A stretch of 64,000 bases of DNA from Asterochloris sp. CNOR1 (GCA_963969365.1 OZ017746.1:1054001-1118000); one strand, 5' to 3'. Shown: positions 11,185 through 23,600, numbered from the stretch's first letter. The notes: generated from the sequence alone by a model not told the origin. Made by a program: numbers and translations.

Positions 11185-13468
11185 ATGCTTGTCAAGCTCA
11201 TCAGGGGCGGCCAGCTGCCGGAGGGGCAAAGAGCACACAGGGTAACCGGCTGGTCAGGCAGAAGCAGCTGGTGGATTTCATGCCAAGCTGCACGTTTTGC
11301 TTGCAGGTCATCAGAGGACGCACAATCACTCTGCTGCGCCATCACGGCAGGAGCGCCACTCTCTTGAAGCTGCTGACACCAGTGTTGAGCTTTGAGCTTA
11401 CATTCGAGTAATACCAAAGACTTGTGCAGGCCTCTGCTGCAGGTGCCATGCGCTGGACTCTGCCTGTTTCCATCAGGGAGGTGCGCTGGGCGAGGCTGGG
11501 ACTGTGGAGGACATAGAGGACGGCAGCAGCTGCATTCGATGCCCAGAGCATGGCTATAGGGTACGCGGGGCAGACCGCTGCTCAAGGACATGTAGGGACT
11601 GGAGCATGGCCGGCTGTATTCAACTTGCATGCAACAGCAGCCAGCGGATGTGTTGCTGGGGCATAGACGGTCCTCATATCCATGCTGCTCGAATGCTCAC
11701 CTGCGCCGCAGATCAACCTGCACACTGGCGGCCACATCGCTAGCGACCTCTGCGGGAACAGATGCGAGCATGGCGGCAAGCAACGCATACATACTGTATA
11801 TGAGGACGATGGCTGGATCTGGTGAGCATCAGCCATGCTCTTAGACCGACTGCAGCGGTGACGATCGCTGGCACCCTGAGCAAGGCCGATGCAATATTTT
11901 CACAGCGCCTGCTGCTGACACGCTTGCCATGGCTCTTGTACACCAGGCACGGCTGTACAGGGAGATATGCAGCGTTTCACCAGGGGCGCTTGGAGCCGCT
12001 GCAGTGCTTGCCATTGCCGATCTGGCTGTGCAGGGTACACAGCAGCTGCTGCGGTGTCAGCCCTGGCTGCTCAGGGTGCAAGGCAAGGCCTATTGCTGCA
12101 GTGCCAGCCAGCACTGACCACATTGCACTTGATGGATAGGAGTCGTCGCAGCTGCTGTGCGACACCTTGGCTGGCTGTTCAGTGTGGAAACAGCAGACTT
12201 GTCCCTGGCTCCTCTTGCTAGCAGTGTGTACCAGCTGCCTGGCTTAGGCACTTGTTTAGCTGTAGTCCACTAGCAAGATTCTGGTCTGCCCATGCAACTT
12301 GGGCAGAGGTGTGCCAGGCGCCTGCAACGATTGCTGCATGACCAGCAATGCCTTGCGGGGCAGAATCGATAGGTCCGGCCTGTCAAACCCCTCTTCTCCC
12401 CCACCCTCACCAGCAGTGTGTACCTCCAGCCTGTCTCTGGCACTTGCAGCTTCGCTTTGACTGCCAAACTCATAGACAACCCGAGCAGCTTTGTCAGAGG
12501 GGTACCTGCCGCCTAAAGCACCTGCGGCATCATTGGCACCGACTGTACAAGGTGGACGCGACAGCCACGTTAATGCCACTCCTCGCTAGCATTATGTACC
12601 TCCAGCCTGTCTGCAGCTGGAACTGGACCAGCAAGCTGTTGCATTGACCGTGTAGCTTTGGCAGAGGTGTATGGTGCTTGCAGCCAGTGATGCAGGACCA
12701 GCCACTCCTTAGCCTGGCTGTGCAGGGTGGATGTGGTGGACATACCGCATCCCCCCCGTGCCAGCGATGTCTACAATCAGCCCACCCGTGGTGGCAGGGA
12801 TGGGCAGGGCTATGGTCTAGACGACGGCCCCTCAGGCAGCTCCATCATCACAGTCATGGATGATGTCGGCAATTCCCCAGCTTTGGGAGGTTCCTGGGGC
12901 CTCACCCCTTATGCTGGCGTGGAGAGGCGGCCGCTGCCGCCCTCCCCTGTCAAGATGCAGGTCAGCCAACCGCTCGTATATGCTTGCTATCTTGGAGCTC
13001 CAACGCTGCCTCTTAATGGAGGAAGCTGCTACAATCCCATCCAGCCCTGCAATAACAGCTGGTGAGCAGACCTGCTCATGCTGCCCCCTTCTGAGGAGTC
13101 AGGGACGTCTTCTGCGCACCCAGGGAGAGGCTGCAACCTGACACTAACCAAGGGCAACCTCCTTGTGAGCTGCTGGGGGTCCTATGAAGTGTGTGCTGGC
13201 CGCAACCAAAGTCGATGTGCTGTTGCAGGTGCAAAGGCAGCCTACAGGACAGGACCAGCTGAACTTCAGGGGGCGCAAGCTGGCAGCCGGCATGCGGAGG
13301 CAGCTGGCCACCAAAGCTGTCGCTGCAAACCCAATCATGCCTCCCATGGCAGGCTCTGCCGACAAAATGACCAAACGACCCGCACAGCGCACATTGGACG
13401 AGCTCTTTGGGAGGCAGAAGGCAGCATGTGCTATCCCTGACGGCGGGCCAGTAGACATGGAGTCCTGA
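11185..13468 (+). CDS. Soluble Rieske-type ferredoxin with C-terminal extension
   Basis: Exons in order: about 11185-11241 (KLIRGGQLPEGQRAHR), 11307 onward (VIRGRTITLLRHHG), about 11442-11561, about 11713-11820, about 12726-12960 and 13212-13468. The core reads CHALDSACFHQGGALGEAG, DIEDGSSCIRCPEHGYR, INLHTGGHIASDLCGNRCEH, GGKQRIHTVYEDDGWIWV. The pairs CFH and CPEH are the two Rieske [2Fe-2S] ligand motifs, and the arrangement matches the small soluble Rieske proteins of animals and algae (RFESD type), which are electron carriers of unknown partner. After the domain comes a tail of about 160 residues, rich in Gly/Pro/Ser, then basic, containing QRTLDELF. The junction after RHHG is ambiguous: a GT donor at 11384 adds about a dozen residues, a GC donor near 11346 adds four. 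The start is the first in-frame ATG after a stop at 11059; an upstream exon is possible. Confidence 0.8.
12028..12740. repeat. Diverged repeats in the Rieske-gene intron resembling the next acceptor
   Basis: The intron before the exon starting near 12726 (CTGGCTGTGCAG|GGTGGATGTGG) contains similar segments: CTGGCTGTGCAGGGTACAC near 12028, CTGGCTGCTCAGGGTGC near 12068 and CTGTACAAGGTGGACGCG near 12543. Linked to these, (G/A)TGTACCTCCAGCCTGTCT occurs near 12417 and 12595, giving a period of about 180 bases. In the 12543 copy the acceptor CAG has become CAA. Confidence 0.6.
13385..13408 (+). other. PIP-box-like motif in the Rieske-protein tail
   Basis: Codons for QRTLDELF, close to the PCNA-interacting consensus Q-x-x-[ILM]-x-x-[FL]-F, followed by the basic GRQK. 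It lies about 20 residues from the C-terminus in a predicted disordered basic region, where such motifs usually sit. Binding is inference only. Confidence 0.4.
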
Positions 13469-13496
13469 CAGTACGCCTGCCCGCATCTGTATCATT

Positions 13497-13523
13497 TCAA
13501 ATTTGATGATTTGATGATTTGTG
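13497..13523. repeat. Short AT-rich TTTGATGA tandem
   Basis: TTTGATGATTTGATGATTTG between the convergent stops of the Rieske and RPL3 genes; the only clearly AT-rich spot nearby, perhaps part of shared 3' ends. Confidence 0.5.
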
Positions 13524-13607
13524 GTGGATTACAGAGAAGTGCACAGTTTGGTGGTCCAATGCCAGGCGTGGGCAATGAAATGAGGGGTGTACAGGAGCAC
13601 ATGCACA

Positions 13608-16600
13608 TTACTCTGCATCCACAATCTTCCTCCTGCCCAAGGTCTTGAGCTTCTCCTCGCTGGTCTGGAAGCGACCATGCCCAAACTTGGAGGCTGTGTC
13701 AATGAACTTGAGGGCAATCTCCTCAGTGGCAGTCTTGCTGGTCTGAGCCACCAGCGTCTTGCGCAGAGTGATGACACGCTTACGGGTGCCAGGGCAGGCG
13801 CCCTGCAGGGGCAATGAGGTGCATGAGGCACCTTGTGACAAGTGGGCTATTTCGGCTCACAACACCAAGCATGACAGAGTCCAGATGCAGTAGGCTCTGC
13901 TCACGCATTGCCCTGGCACGAAAGATGCCTAGCGATGCAGGTGGCACCACAGAGACTGCTGAATGCACAGAAGCTGCAGACAGAATGCCATGATCTTCCC
14001 AGCAACTGCACTCAGATCTGCACCATGAGCAGCACACCCACCTTGAGCATCAGGTAGTCCTCCTTAATCACACCGTACTGAGGAAAGCCACCCATTGGAG
14101 TGATGTCCTTCTTGGTGATATCCAGCTCTGTGGTGGCTAGGTGGGAGTCCTGCACAGAGATGCATCGTATAACATCAAAAGACAATGCTTCGGCAGCCCA
14201 GCTTGAGGCTTCCTTATTGAAGCTGCTGTGCTACTCCGGCAGGCAAGCACCAAAAGTGCTGCAGCAGCCAGCAGGACGATGCGGCATAGCAAGCCCCAGG
14301 CATGTCAGCAAGACAGGCAGGCAAGCCACCGTCCAAGCCCAGCGGCCAAAGAAGAAAGCAAAGCAAGCCCAACCCTGAAAGTGCTCTATTGAAACAAGCA
14401 GCCCTTGGGCACAGGCTTGCAGGGCGCAGCTTGCTGTGTTGCTGCTGCAGCACCCCACCTCGCCCTTCTTGCCCACACGGTAAACCTTCTTGTTCATCTC
14501 CGTCCTGTGGTGGAAGCCCATCTGACCAGCACGGGCAACTGTCCAGGAGACACGAGCAGGGTGCCATGCGCCAATGCAGGCGACCTGCAGAATGATTTTG
14601 AGAGCAGTCTCCCTATCCTTGAGCTGTGGCAACTTGCCAGGCTACAGACCAAAATGCAGATGGCACTCTCCTCACCACTTGAGCAGGGCAGCTATGGCAG
14701 AGTTTAGCAGTCAATGCAAGCAAGCCCTACGCATCACCATGAACTGCTGGATGCATATTACCAGACCCATGCTCAGCGACAACATCTGACGCAGCTCCCC
14801 TAGCAAGTCTGACCCACCATTCTGAGATCCGGTGCGTCTTGCGCATCTGCAGCACATGCAGGTTCAGATGCCAACAGTGTGACCCACCTTGCGGAGGCCC
14901 CTGTGAGTCTTGCGCGGCAGGCGGGTGACGCCCCAGCGGGCCACCACACCCTCAGTTCCGCGCCCCCTGGTGATGGCAATGGTGTCCAGCATCTCGTCCT
15001 TGTTGAAGATGCTGTCTACCGTCACCTCCTGCTCAAACAGCTTGGTTGCGAAGTCCACCTTGTCAGCAACCTCGCCACCGTTGACCTACAGGCACGGGCA
15101 GCAGGGTGTCAAGCACAACAGCACTTCATGCAGGAGAGTGCTTGGATGTGCCGGTGGTGGGGCTGTGCCAGCCTGGTGTGCAGCGGGTGCAGGCAGGTGA
15201 CAGGCCGACCATGCACAAGGCTTGCAGGCCACAGAATGCAGCAGGTAAGCCCACCTGGGCAAGCGACAGGCGCAGCTCACACATTGCCGCCTGGGAGGCC
15301 CAGTCGCAAAAGGCACTCCTCAGCAGCCCACCTGGATCTCCATGAGGTGCGCCTTCCTCTGGCGCAGCTCAACCTTTTTGATCTGCGTGTGGGCCAGCAC
15401 GCGAATGACGCTGGCATGCTTCCGCAGCTCGTCCAGGGCCTCCTCAATCTCTGCCTTGCTCTCATACTTCTTGGCGTACTGGGTGAAGGCCCTCTTCTTG
15501 GATTTAGCCCTGCAGTTGATATAGAGAGGGGCTACGCAGTGTGCAGAGGGCAGAAGAGCACTGATTTTTGCTGCAGACATATGGCACAGCCCCGCTGACC
15601 ATTGTCACCACAGCAACATTGCAGGCCTGCCCGAGGAAGAGAGCCACAGGACAGCAAGCAGAGCAGCTGTGCTCCTCAGGCGCCTGTCTCTTGCCTGCTG
15701 CACCTGACGACCCATTCACTACAGGCAAGGATTTGCAGGCCCTCACCGTTTCCTAATCCCACCATGCTGCCACAGGACGCAGCCAGCTGCACTGCAGACC
15801 TGGCCGGTGGTGCTAAGCAGGCACTTACCAGTTCTTGTAGAAGCGCCGCCTGACCTCCTCACTCAGATGCTGCGCCCACACGGTGTTGAGGGTGCGCAAG
15901 CCGCGGGGAGTCATGGTGTAGCCCACAACGCCCACAACGACCATGGGAGGGGTCTCGATCAGGGTCACTGCCTGCAGGGCAGGGGCCGCATCCAGCTGAG
16001 CAGGAATGCCTCTGGGGGGTACCTTGACCTGCGCCCAGCCTGGGCACACTGCAGGTGCCCCAAATGCTGGGTGTCTGATCATGGTGGGCATCCTCCTGCG
16101 GGCGGCGCCAATAGGACAGACTGCTGACAGGGACACGAACACAACCTGCACCCTATGCAATGAGGCCCCAGCTGCTTGCGTCAAAGTGCACTCCCATGCT
16201 GGACAGCAAGCTCATCAGCATCTTTGAACAGTGCCTGTGTCAGCTGCTATCCTCTCTTGGCTGCTGCAACCAGCCAGAGCTGCCCCTGCCAGAAGAGCCA
16301 GCCTTCTGCCAAGATACACCGCCCCAGACTGCCAGATGTAAGCGCGTGGGCTGCTGCATAAGCACCCAAGTTAGCTGCAATATCCACCTCGCAGGTCTCC
16401 TTCTTGTGCAGCTTGCTGCCTGGCTTGTCCACATCGCGGGTGATGTGGGTCATGCCGGCCTTGTAGCCCATGAAGGCTGTCAGGTGGGGCTTCTTGCTGC
16501 GGTCATCCCTGGGGAAGGACTTGACCTTGCCCTTGCCACGCCTGCACCGCTTCTTGGGCAGGAAGCCCAGGGAACCGTGCCGGGGGTCTGCAGGCACAGA

Positions 16601-16869
16601 GATGGGCTGTGCCGGGGACTGCACCGGGCAAGAGCATGCAGCAGACAGTGACAGAAGCACTGCAGACATCATGCTCCTGAACAGTCCTGCTGCAGCAGCA
16701 GTAGCTGCACAACATCATGTGCCATGGTGGCGGTCCCAGGATGCTGTGCAGCCCTGTGCAGCACTCAGAAAGATGTGACACCACAGATCTGGGATGCAGC
16801 TCAACAGCACTGGGGCATGGACTCCCAGCAGCACTGGAAAAACTCACGCTCAAACTTGCAGTGGCTCAT
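13608..16869 (-). CDS. RPL3: Cytosolic 60S ribosomal protein uL3 (RPL3)
   Basis: Eight exons give a standard eukaryotic uL3. Exon 1 (16848-16869) encodes MSHCKFE; exon 2 (16388-16587) [13 protein letters not shown] through [19 protein letters not shown]; exon 3 (15829-15971) [19 protein letters not shown] to RRFYKNW; exon 4 (near 15512-15330) [19 protein letters not shown]; exon 5 (near 15085-14889) [19 protein letters not shown] to [20 protein letters not shown]; exon 6 [20 protein letters not shown] and [10 protein letters not shown]; exon 7 [20 protein letters not shown]; exon 8 [26 protein letters not shown] is the loop whose conserved His is methylated in yeast and human. uL3 sits near the peptidyl-transferase centre. 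It converges on the Rieske gene (139 bases) and diverges from V-ATPase G (279 bases). Confidence 0.97.
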
Positions 16870-17148
16870 CCTGCCTTCAAATCGCCTCAGCTACCCCGGA
16901 TGCGTGACACTGGCTCTCCGCTTGCCAGAAACAGTGGGGCCGCCCTAGGTCAAAGCCTGAACTGACTGAACGATGCAAGATTGAGAAAGAAAGTTTTTGA
17001 ATAGTTTGCATCTCATTGAGGATCTGGGCCTGTCAGTGCTTGCTCACTCGACGCCCATTTGCCCAACGAAGCAGTTTCTTTTGTTGTCCAAGGTTCGCTC
17101 AGGGTCATCAGACCAGGTCGACCTGCTTGAGGCCCAGGCAGGGGCAAC

Positions 17149-18422
17149 ATGCAGGCTGGCCAAGATGGCATCCAGAGATTGCTAGCTGCTGAGCAGGAGG
17201 CTCAGAAAATCATTGCCCAGGCGCGCAAGGGTAAGCGTCCAGGGCAGGCCAGACTTGCCCTTTCGTGCTTGGCTGCATATCTAAGAGCGCTGGAGGGTAG
17301 TTGAGGGACACTGCTGGCCCCTAGAGTGCGTCCGTCGCTGCATCCAGAATTGCCATGCTTGCCCCCTATGTGGGCACAACACAGCATCTGAGCAGTGGGT
17401 AGCATGCTCTGACTTGACAGCTACTGCTGGAGCCATCTCAGGGGCATGATGCAGCGCCTGGCGCCGCCTGGATCTATCATCTGCAGCGCCTGATGCCTAC
17501 CTGCCAAAGCCCCACAAGTCCTTAGTCTGGCACTGCCTGATGCTGCCCTGCTCATCTGGCTTTGCAACTCTTTGCAGAGAAGTCAGAGCGCCTGAAGCAG
17601 GCCAAGAGGGAGGCAGAGAAGGAGATCGCGGCCTACAGGCAGCAACGCGAGGAGGCCTACAAAAAGCAAATCTCTGATGTGAGGCAGCGGAGCCGCGGTC
17701 TGATGAGTTCGGCAATGCCAAAAGGGGTTCATAGTGCTGGGTTTTACAACATCGAGGGACTTACTGTAGAAGCACTCAGCGGGGCTGGCTGGTGTGAGGG
17801 GCCACAGCTCTCTCATACATGTGACAGTGAAGTCAGCTGCAGCTGGTTGCCTGGGCAGGGAGGCTGACTCAGGCACTGCTGCCCTGCAGCTGCTGCCTTA
17901 CACTGCAGTCTTGGGGGACATGCGCTTGCTGGCGCAACAAGTGCTCTGGGGCTGCCTAGGGCCAGTGCTGCATTGCAGCATCCTTCAATGAGGGCTGTCG
18001 CACGCGAGTGCTGTGTGTGCGCACTCGGTGCTGGTGAAATGTAGTCTGAACATCAAGGGTTGATTGTCTCTGCAGGACTCCTCAAACTCTGGGGCGAATG
18101 TCAAGCGTCTGGACAAGGAGTCCTCCGAGGCCATGCATGAAATCCAGCAGAACATATCAAAGAAGAAGAAGGAGGTGAACACCTCCTGTGCACGCCTCCA
18201 GGCACATGTGGCGGTCCAGCTTGTTGGCTGCCTCTCGGCTCATGGATTGCATATTGCCCTGGCAGCTGCTGCACCATCAGGATCATGGTTACGCAGATTA
18301 GCAGCTAACAGACAAGTACTGTATTGCTGTTATCATGACAAATCTGATGCTGCCGCTGCTGCGCCATGCAGGTCCTGGACCAGCTGCTGAGCTATGTGAC
18401 CACTGTGAAGCTTCAGAAATGA
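17149..18422 (+). CDS. V-type H+-ATPase subunit G
   Basis: Four exons, 17149-17230, 17578-17678, 18076-18174 and 18372-18422, join in phase to 110 residues, the usual size. The protein starts MQAGQDGIQRLLAAEQEAQK, the conserved N-terminus of subunit G, continues as one long charged helix (KSERLKQAKREAEKEIAAYR, AMHEIQQNISKKKKE) and ends VLDQLLSYVTTVKLQK. Subunit G pairs with subunit E in the peripheral stalks that hold the V1 head while the rotor turns, acidifying vacuoles and other endomembranes. The start ATG at 17149 has a family-typical N-terminus. All four junctions are canonical GT-AG. Confidence 0.95.
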
Positions 18423-18922
18423 GAGACCAGCATATAAGCTGCCACCCCCTTTCTGACCATCAAATGCCTCATTGTAAGGATTTAAACATGAGAATGTGCT
18501 GGCCGCAATGTTTAGGATTAAGAAGAGAGGGTGCCAAAACTGTTCGTCAAATAAAGTCCATAAAGTGCACCAGCACGTTCCCACATGTCTCCAAAGCCGA
18601 CAGGGAAGGAGGCAACATCTCAGATTCCAGCAGTGGTGACAAACTCTGTTCTTGCACCTCGTCCTGCAGCAGCACATGGGACTTGAGACAAAGCTTGACC
18701 GAGCTGTGCCGTGGGCAATTGCACATGTGAGCAGGGGCATACATGCTGAGCAAGGCTCATCTGCACAGCATAGGCAGGTGAGAGACAGAGAAAGCCAGTG
18801 TCCCCACTCAGGCACAGCCAAAGGCTTTGTCACTAGCAGGCAGGAGGCGCCTCATAGCTAGTGACCATGAGGCAGCAGCTCACTCCATGTTAGCCTTCTC
18901 TGAGAGCACAATGAAACAGTTG
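18423..18922. other. Convergent intergenic region
   Basis: Region between the V-ATPase G stop and the PRPS5 stop, presumably both 3' untranslated ends. The ORFs in it show no recognisable protein and no repeats stand out. Confidence 0.5.
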
Positions 18923-20489
18923 CTACGGTCTCTCAGGGGAGCCAAGCTCACCTGACTTGATGCGCTCGATCATCTCCTCTGCAGACAAATCCCTGGTAGC
19001 GGCTACATCCTTGGGGGTGCGCATGTAGTCCAGGCCCACCAGTGTGGCCCGTGCATTGTTGAGGGGGTTGGCAGACCCCAGTTGCTTCCCAAAGGCATTC
19101 TTGACGCCTGCCAGCTCCAGCACGGTGCGCACAGCACCACCGGCAATGACACCGGTACCATCTGAGGCAGGCCGCAGCATGACCTGCAATACATGAGGAG
19201 GTCATCAAGGCACATCGAGGGGTCATTTGTGGCATCAGCACCGGCATGCACAGCACCCACACACAGGCAGCTAGATGTAAGCTCACGTTTGGAAGCAGCA
19301 GAACTGACACAGGGGTCAGCAATTGAGCTCTGGCAGGTCCAGGTGAGCAGTGCAGGGCAGCATCTGCCTCCAGCTTGAATGCAAGCATTGTTCACTGCTT
19401 CAGTGGGTCACCTTAGCTGCCCCAAAGTAGGCATCTACCCTGTGAGGGAAAGTGGCGCCGGCAGTGAGAGGAACTGTGACTAGGCTGCGCTTGCCGTCTG
19501 CGACCGCCTTGCTGACTGCCTGGATGACCTCCTTGGCGCTGGCGCAACCCACGCCCACATGGCCCTGCTCATCACCCACCACCACAACTGCCCTGCACAG
19601 GCAGGCACTCAATATGCTGAGTTTGGCACAGTTTCAACCACAGCGCCAACCAGAAACCCAGCACCAGCAATGCAGTCTGCAGCCAGAGCTCAGTACATGC
19701 TTACTGGCACAGGTTCTCAAAGGGTCCTAGACGTGAAGCATGCAGAACATGGCTGACAGCTGGTGCACTGGGACAAGGTTTGCACATGCAGAAGCCGCAT
19801 CATGGCACCCATCACGCCGTGCTCCGGCATCAAGGCATGGTTGGAGCCACAGGCTGAGAAGAGCTGAATTCTGCTTGACTCATTCAAGGTGTGCTGACAC
19901 TCCTCCCTGGGGCCAGCCTTGGCCAGCTGCAATTGTCAGCATGAGCACCAGCATGGGTCTGCAGCCTGCAGAACAGTGTCAATAGCTATGAGAGTGCATC
20001 ACCCCAACAGTGTGCATGTATAGGCAACAAGTTGTGCACACAAAGCCCATACAGCAGCCACGGCTGCTGGTGCTGCACGCACCTGAAGCTGAGTTGCTTG
20101 CCACCCTTCACCACCTTGGTGACGCGGCTGACTTGCACCACGCGCTCCTGGAAACCGTCGTCCTCCTGGGCCTGGGCATCATCATTGTCCTCGCCATCCT
20201 GGCCGCGGCCTCTGCCCCGGCCTCCTCGCCCCCCCCTGCCCCCCCTGCCCCCACGGCCACCCCTGCCTTCACCCCTGCCTTCAAAGCCACCACCTCTGGC
20301 CTGTGCGCAGAGCTGGCTTCGGCTGATGCCGGCAGACTGGTGTTGATGCTGCAGGGGAGTGCCAGAGAAGGCCTGTCTGAGCTCTAGGTTTGTGTGGCTG
20401 CTGAACAAGGCCTGTCGCCCATGCCGGAGCCTCTGTGGGCAGTGGTGACTGCACACTGTGGGCAGGCGGCCAGCCAGGGGCGCTGCCAT
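18923..20489 (-). CDS. PRPS5: Plastid 30S ribosomal protein uS5 with RGG tract
   Basis: Start Met at 20489 opens a transit-peptide-like N-terminus ([20 protein letters not shown], rich in S, R, H, Q, no acids). Then comes a Gly/Arg tract, an acidic [20 protein letters not shown] segment, and the uS5 domain: [100 protein letters not shown], ending [12 protein letters not shown]. The wording ([31 protein letters not shown]) is that of chloroplast S5, not cytosolic RPS2. uS5 lines the mRNA entry site and affects decoding fidelity. Upstream in-frame Mets reach 20537; 20489 was chosen for the transit-peptide look. The tract of roughly seven RGG repeats (about 20185-20290) is not a usual plastid S5 feature. 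Its start is 195 bases from the divergent protease gene. Confidence 0.93.
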
Positions 20490-20684
20490 GCTGAGGAGTG
20501 CGATCACGTTGAAACACTGCCCTGAATAGGTAGGCACTCGAGTGACATCTTTCAGCTCTGATCACTGCGTCTGGCTGCCCGCAGGGCTGCCTGTGCCGGA
20601 ACATGAACAGATCCGTCGGCAATCTTGTGCTCAGGCAGCAAGCAGACTGAGTCAGGCAGCAGCTAGTCTGCTGTTCAGCTGACG

Positions 20685-23600
20685 ATGCGCTCTGTGACTG
20701 GCTTGATGCCTTACAGGCTAGCCTGGAAATGTTTGCTGCTGTCTGCAATGGCCAGGAGTGCACTGGCAGCGCCTGAGGACGCCTGCTTCGGGGGTGGGGT
20801 GGTGCTGCAGATGGAGCCGACACAGCAGACCTTCTGGGGTGCAGCAGCATCGTTTGGGAAGCTTCCTGCTGAGCACATGAACCAGACAGTGCCGCTCATT
20901 CTTGCTGTGCCTGCTGAGGCATGCGGCCCTTGGACTGGCCAGTATCTGACAGGCAAGCTGCCAGTGGCTCCAGCACACATTTTCAGGTGCCTGTCCAGCT
21001 GCTGGGACTTGCAAACCGTATCAAAGCCCAGCTGTTTCTCCTCACGCCCCAGCTTTCCTCGATGCTGTTTGCTGCAGGTTATGCGGTTGTGGTCAAGCGC
21101 GGCAACTGCAGCTTTGTAGACAAGGCTCTGCACCTGCAGCAGGCCAATGCAGCCATGATGCTTGTGTATGATGACGAGCCAGGTGCAGGCCTGCGGTGTT
21201 TGTTTGCGCTGATCGCGTGGCGTGAGCTCGTAGTGGTTGCTTGGCCCCACTGCAGATGTCTCCTCACACCTTGCACGGTGCTCCCTGCTTTTGAGGGGTC
21301 CCAAGATGACATGCGCATTCCTGCCTTCCCCTGACAGCCTGTTGGCGTACTACCTACTGTCACCACACTACGCACCTGTGCAGGCTGCATCCCTATGGGC
21401 TCTGATGCTTCCTCAGCAGCAGCCACAGCTGTCATTCACTTGATCGCGGTCAGCGTGTCTCAGACCACAGGGAACCACCTCGTGGTGGCCGCCGCAGCGC
21501 AGGATAGTGTGGCCGTGTGGCTACCCCATTACGAGGTCTTCGACCCCAACACCCTGGCTCTCTGGCTGCTGGCAGTGGTCACTTTTGCCTGTGCCAGCCT
21601 GTGGGCTGGGCAGGACTTCCTGCAGGAGTCGCGGCTGTCTACAGCCATGCAGCAAGACGCGGTGAGGCAGTACAGCCCCCTGCCTGAGCCTGTGCCTGAT
21701 GCACAGCTGTGGCTCCTTTAAAGACTGCGGGGACCAGCAGCAGGGGCTGCACACCAGTCTGCAGCAGGGGCTCCTGCACAGACAGCTGGGGCTGCTCCGC
21801 AGTCAGCAGCCTTTGTACAAGAGCTGGGGTCTCTGCAGCCAGCCCTGCCCAGCCTGCGCGCACCCCATGGTCTTGATGTTCCAGGCGGGTGGGCAACTTT
21901 GCTGTGACCCATCTGTGCCAGCGGTGTGGTGCTCTCTGCAAGTGCCCACCCAGATAGCATGCGCAAAAAAGCAGCAACAGTAGTGGCTGTGCCTTCACCT
22001 GGCCCACTACCCTGCACAGAGCAGCCCTTCTGGGCAGCTGCTGCCCTGCACAATGCATCAGCTGGCATCAGGGTATGCATCTCTTGCACCCTGTGATTCA
22101 GCCGGTGACTACAGGTCTGGATAGGTGACAGCAGTGCTGACCCTTTGTGCAGGCCCAAGCCCCCACAGAGAAATCTGGCCGGCTGGACGTGCTGCAGATC
22201 ACAGGACAGGGGGCTGTGGCATTTGTGGTGCTGGCTTCTGCGATGTTGATGGTCTGCTTCTTTTTCCTCAACCGGGTCTTCTTCACTTTGCTGGTGAGCA
22301 TGCCTGTGGCCGTGGGCCCCTCAATCCACTCTTTCCCAAGCTTGCCAAGCCTGGCAGACTGCGTCTGCAAAAGGGGATGTGAATTTGCTGATGCTGCATC
22401 ACTGCCTGCCTGAAACTGACGAGCAAGTGCTTCAGAGTGCCAGCAAATCTGTCGTCTTTTCATGTGCTGCTGGCAGATGGAAAGCAGCCTCTCCGAGCTT
22501 TGCAAGTGCTGGTATCCATGCAGTGGTCTGCTGCCGGCATCACCCCCTGACACCTGCCCTGCTTGTGCCTGTGCAGATCGTGCTGTTTTGTGTGGGAGCT
22601 GCGCAGGCCATGGCAGTCACCCTGTTGCCAGCCTGCGCTGCCTTGACGCCTTGGTGGCAGGGGCAGTCCTTCAGTCTCCCAGTCATGGGCCTGGTGTCAG
22701 TGCATGCGGGTGGGAGGCCTTTGGCAGCAGCTTGCGTGTGTCCCTGTCAGCACACCAGCAAATTGAGCTGAACCCCCCTCCTGGCCCAACTTGACATTTG
22801 TTTCTGTCATGCAGCTCTGGCAGCAGTATGTGCAGCAGCCGTGACCGGGCTGTGGGTCACTTTCCGCAGCAGCAGCTGGGCCTGGATTTTGCAGGACACA
22901 ATGGGCGTCAGCTTACTGCTGCTCATCCTGAGGCAGTTCAAACTCCCCAACCTCAAGGTTTGGTTCTTGGCTCTGCAGTCCGTCTGTGTGGGCTTCAGGC
23001 CATTGCCATCCATGCAAATGTCCTGCCTGCAGGTCGCTTGTATTCTCCTGTCCCTCTGCCTTGTGTACGATGTCTTCTGGGTCTTTGTCCAGCCCCTCAT
23101 CACCCACAGCAGCAGTGTCATGGTTACGGTGAGCAAGCATTCTTGATGCACCGTCCGTCTACTCTCCATCCAATTAACTGTATTGGCTTCAGCCAAACAG
23201 CAAATCTTCGTCATGCAGTGGAAGTCCATTGCTTCTCTCTGTGCACCTGCAGGTCGCAACTGGAGGCAGTCTGCACGAGCTGATGCCCATGCTTCTAACA
23301 ATCCCGCCCCTCCTCCACATTCCTGGCCACAGCTATAGCCTGCTAGGCTTTGGCGACGTTGTCATTCCAGGCCTGCTTGGGGTGTACACAAGGACATGGG
23401 ACTTGCAACAGCAGCTGTCAGCCTTCCGCAGCTATTTCTGGCCCTGTCTGGGGGCCTACGTGGTTGGCCTGCTGGTCACCAATCTGGCATTATACTTTGA
23501 GTCCCGAGGCCAGCCAGCCCTCCTGTATCTGGTCCCATTCTGCCTGGGCACTGTGCTGGTGCTTGCAGCCTCCCGCGGCAGCCTCAAGGCTATGTGGAGT

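Noticed and set aside
11341-11445. A possible GA-AG intron in the Rieske gene (GGCAG|GAGCGC)
   Set aside because: It gives the neatest alignment to animal homologues, but a canonical GT donor at 11384 or a GC donor near 11346 also keeps the frame with small insertions, so a non-canonical class is not needed.
12405-12520. VYLQPVSGTCSFALTAKLID as the C-terminal exon of the Rieske protein
   Set aside because: It could splice in phase, but the alternative join to VDVVDIPHPP continues into a long open exon and a second exon, while VYLQP occurs in repeated decaying units.
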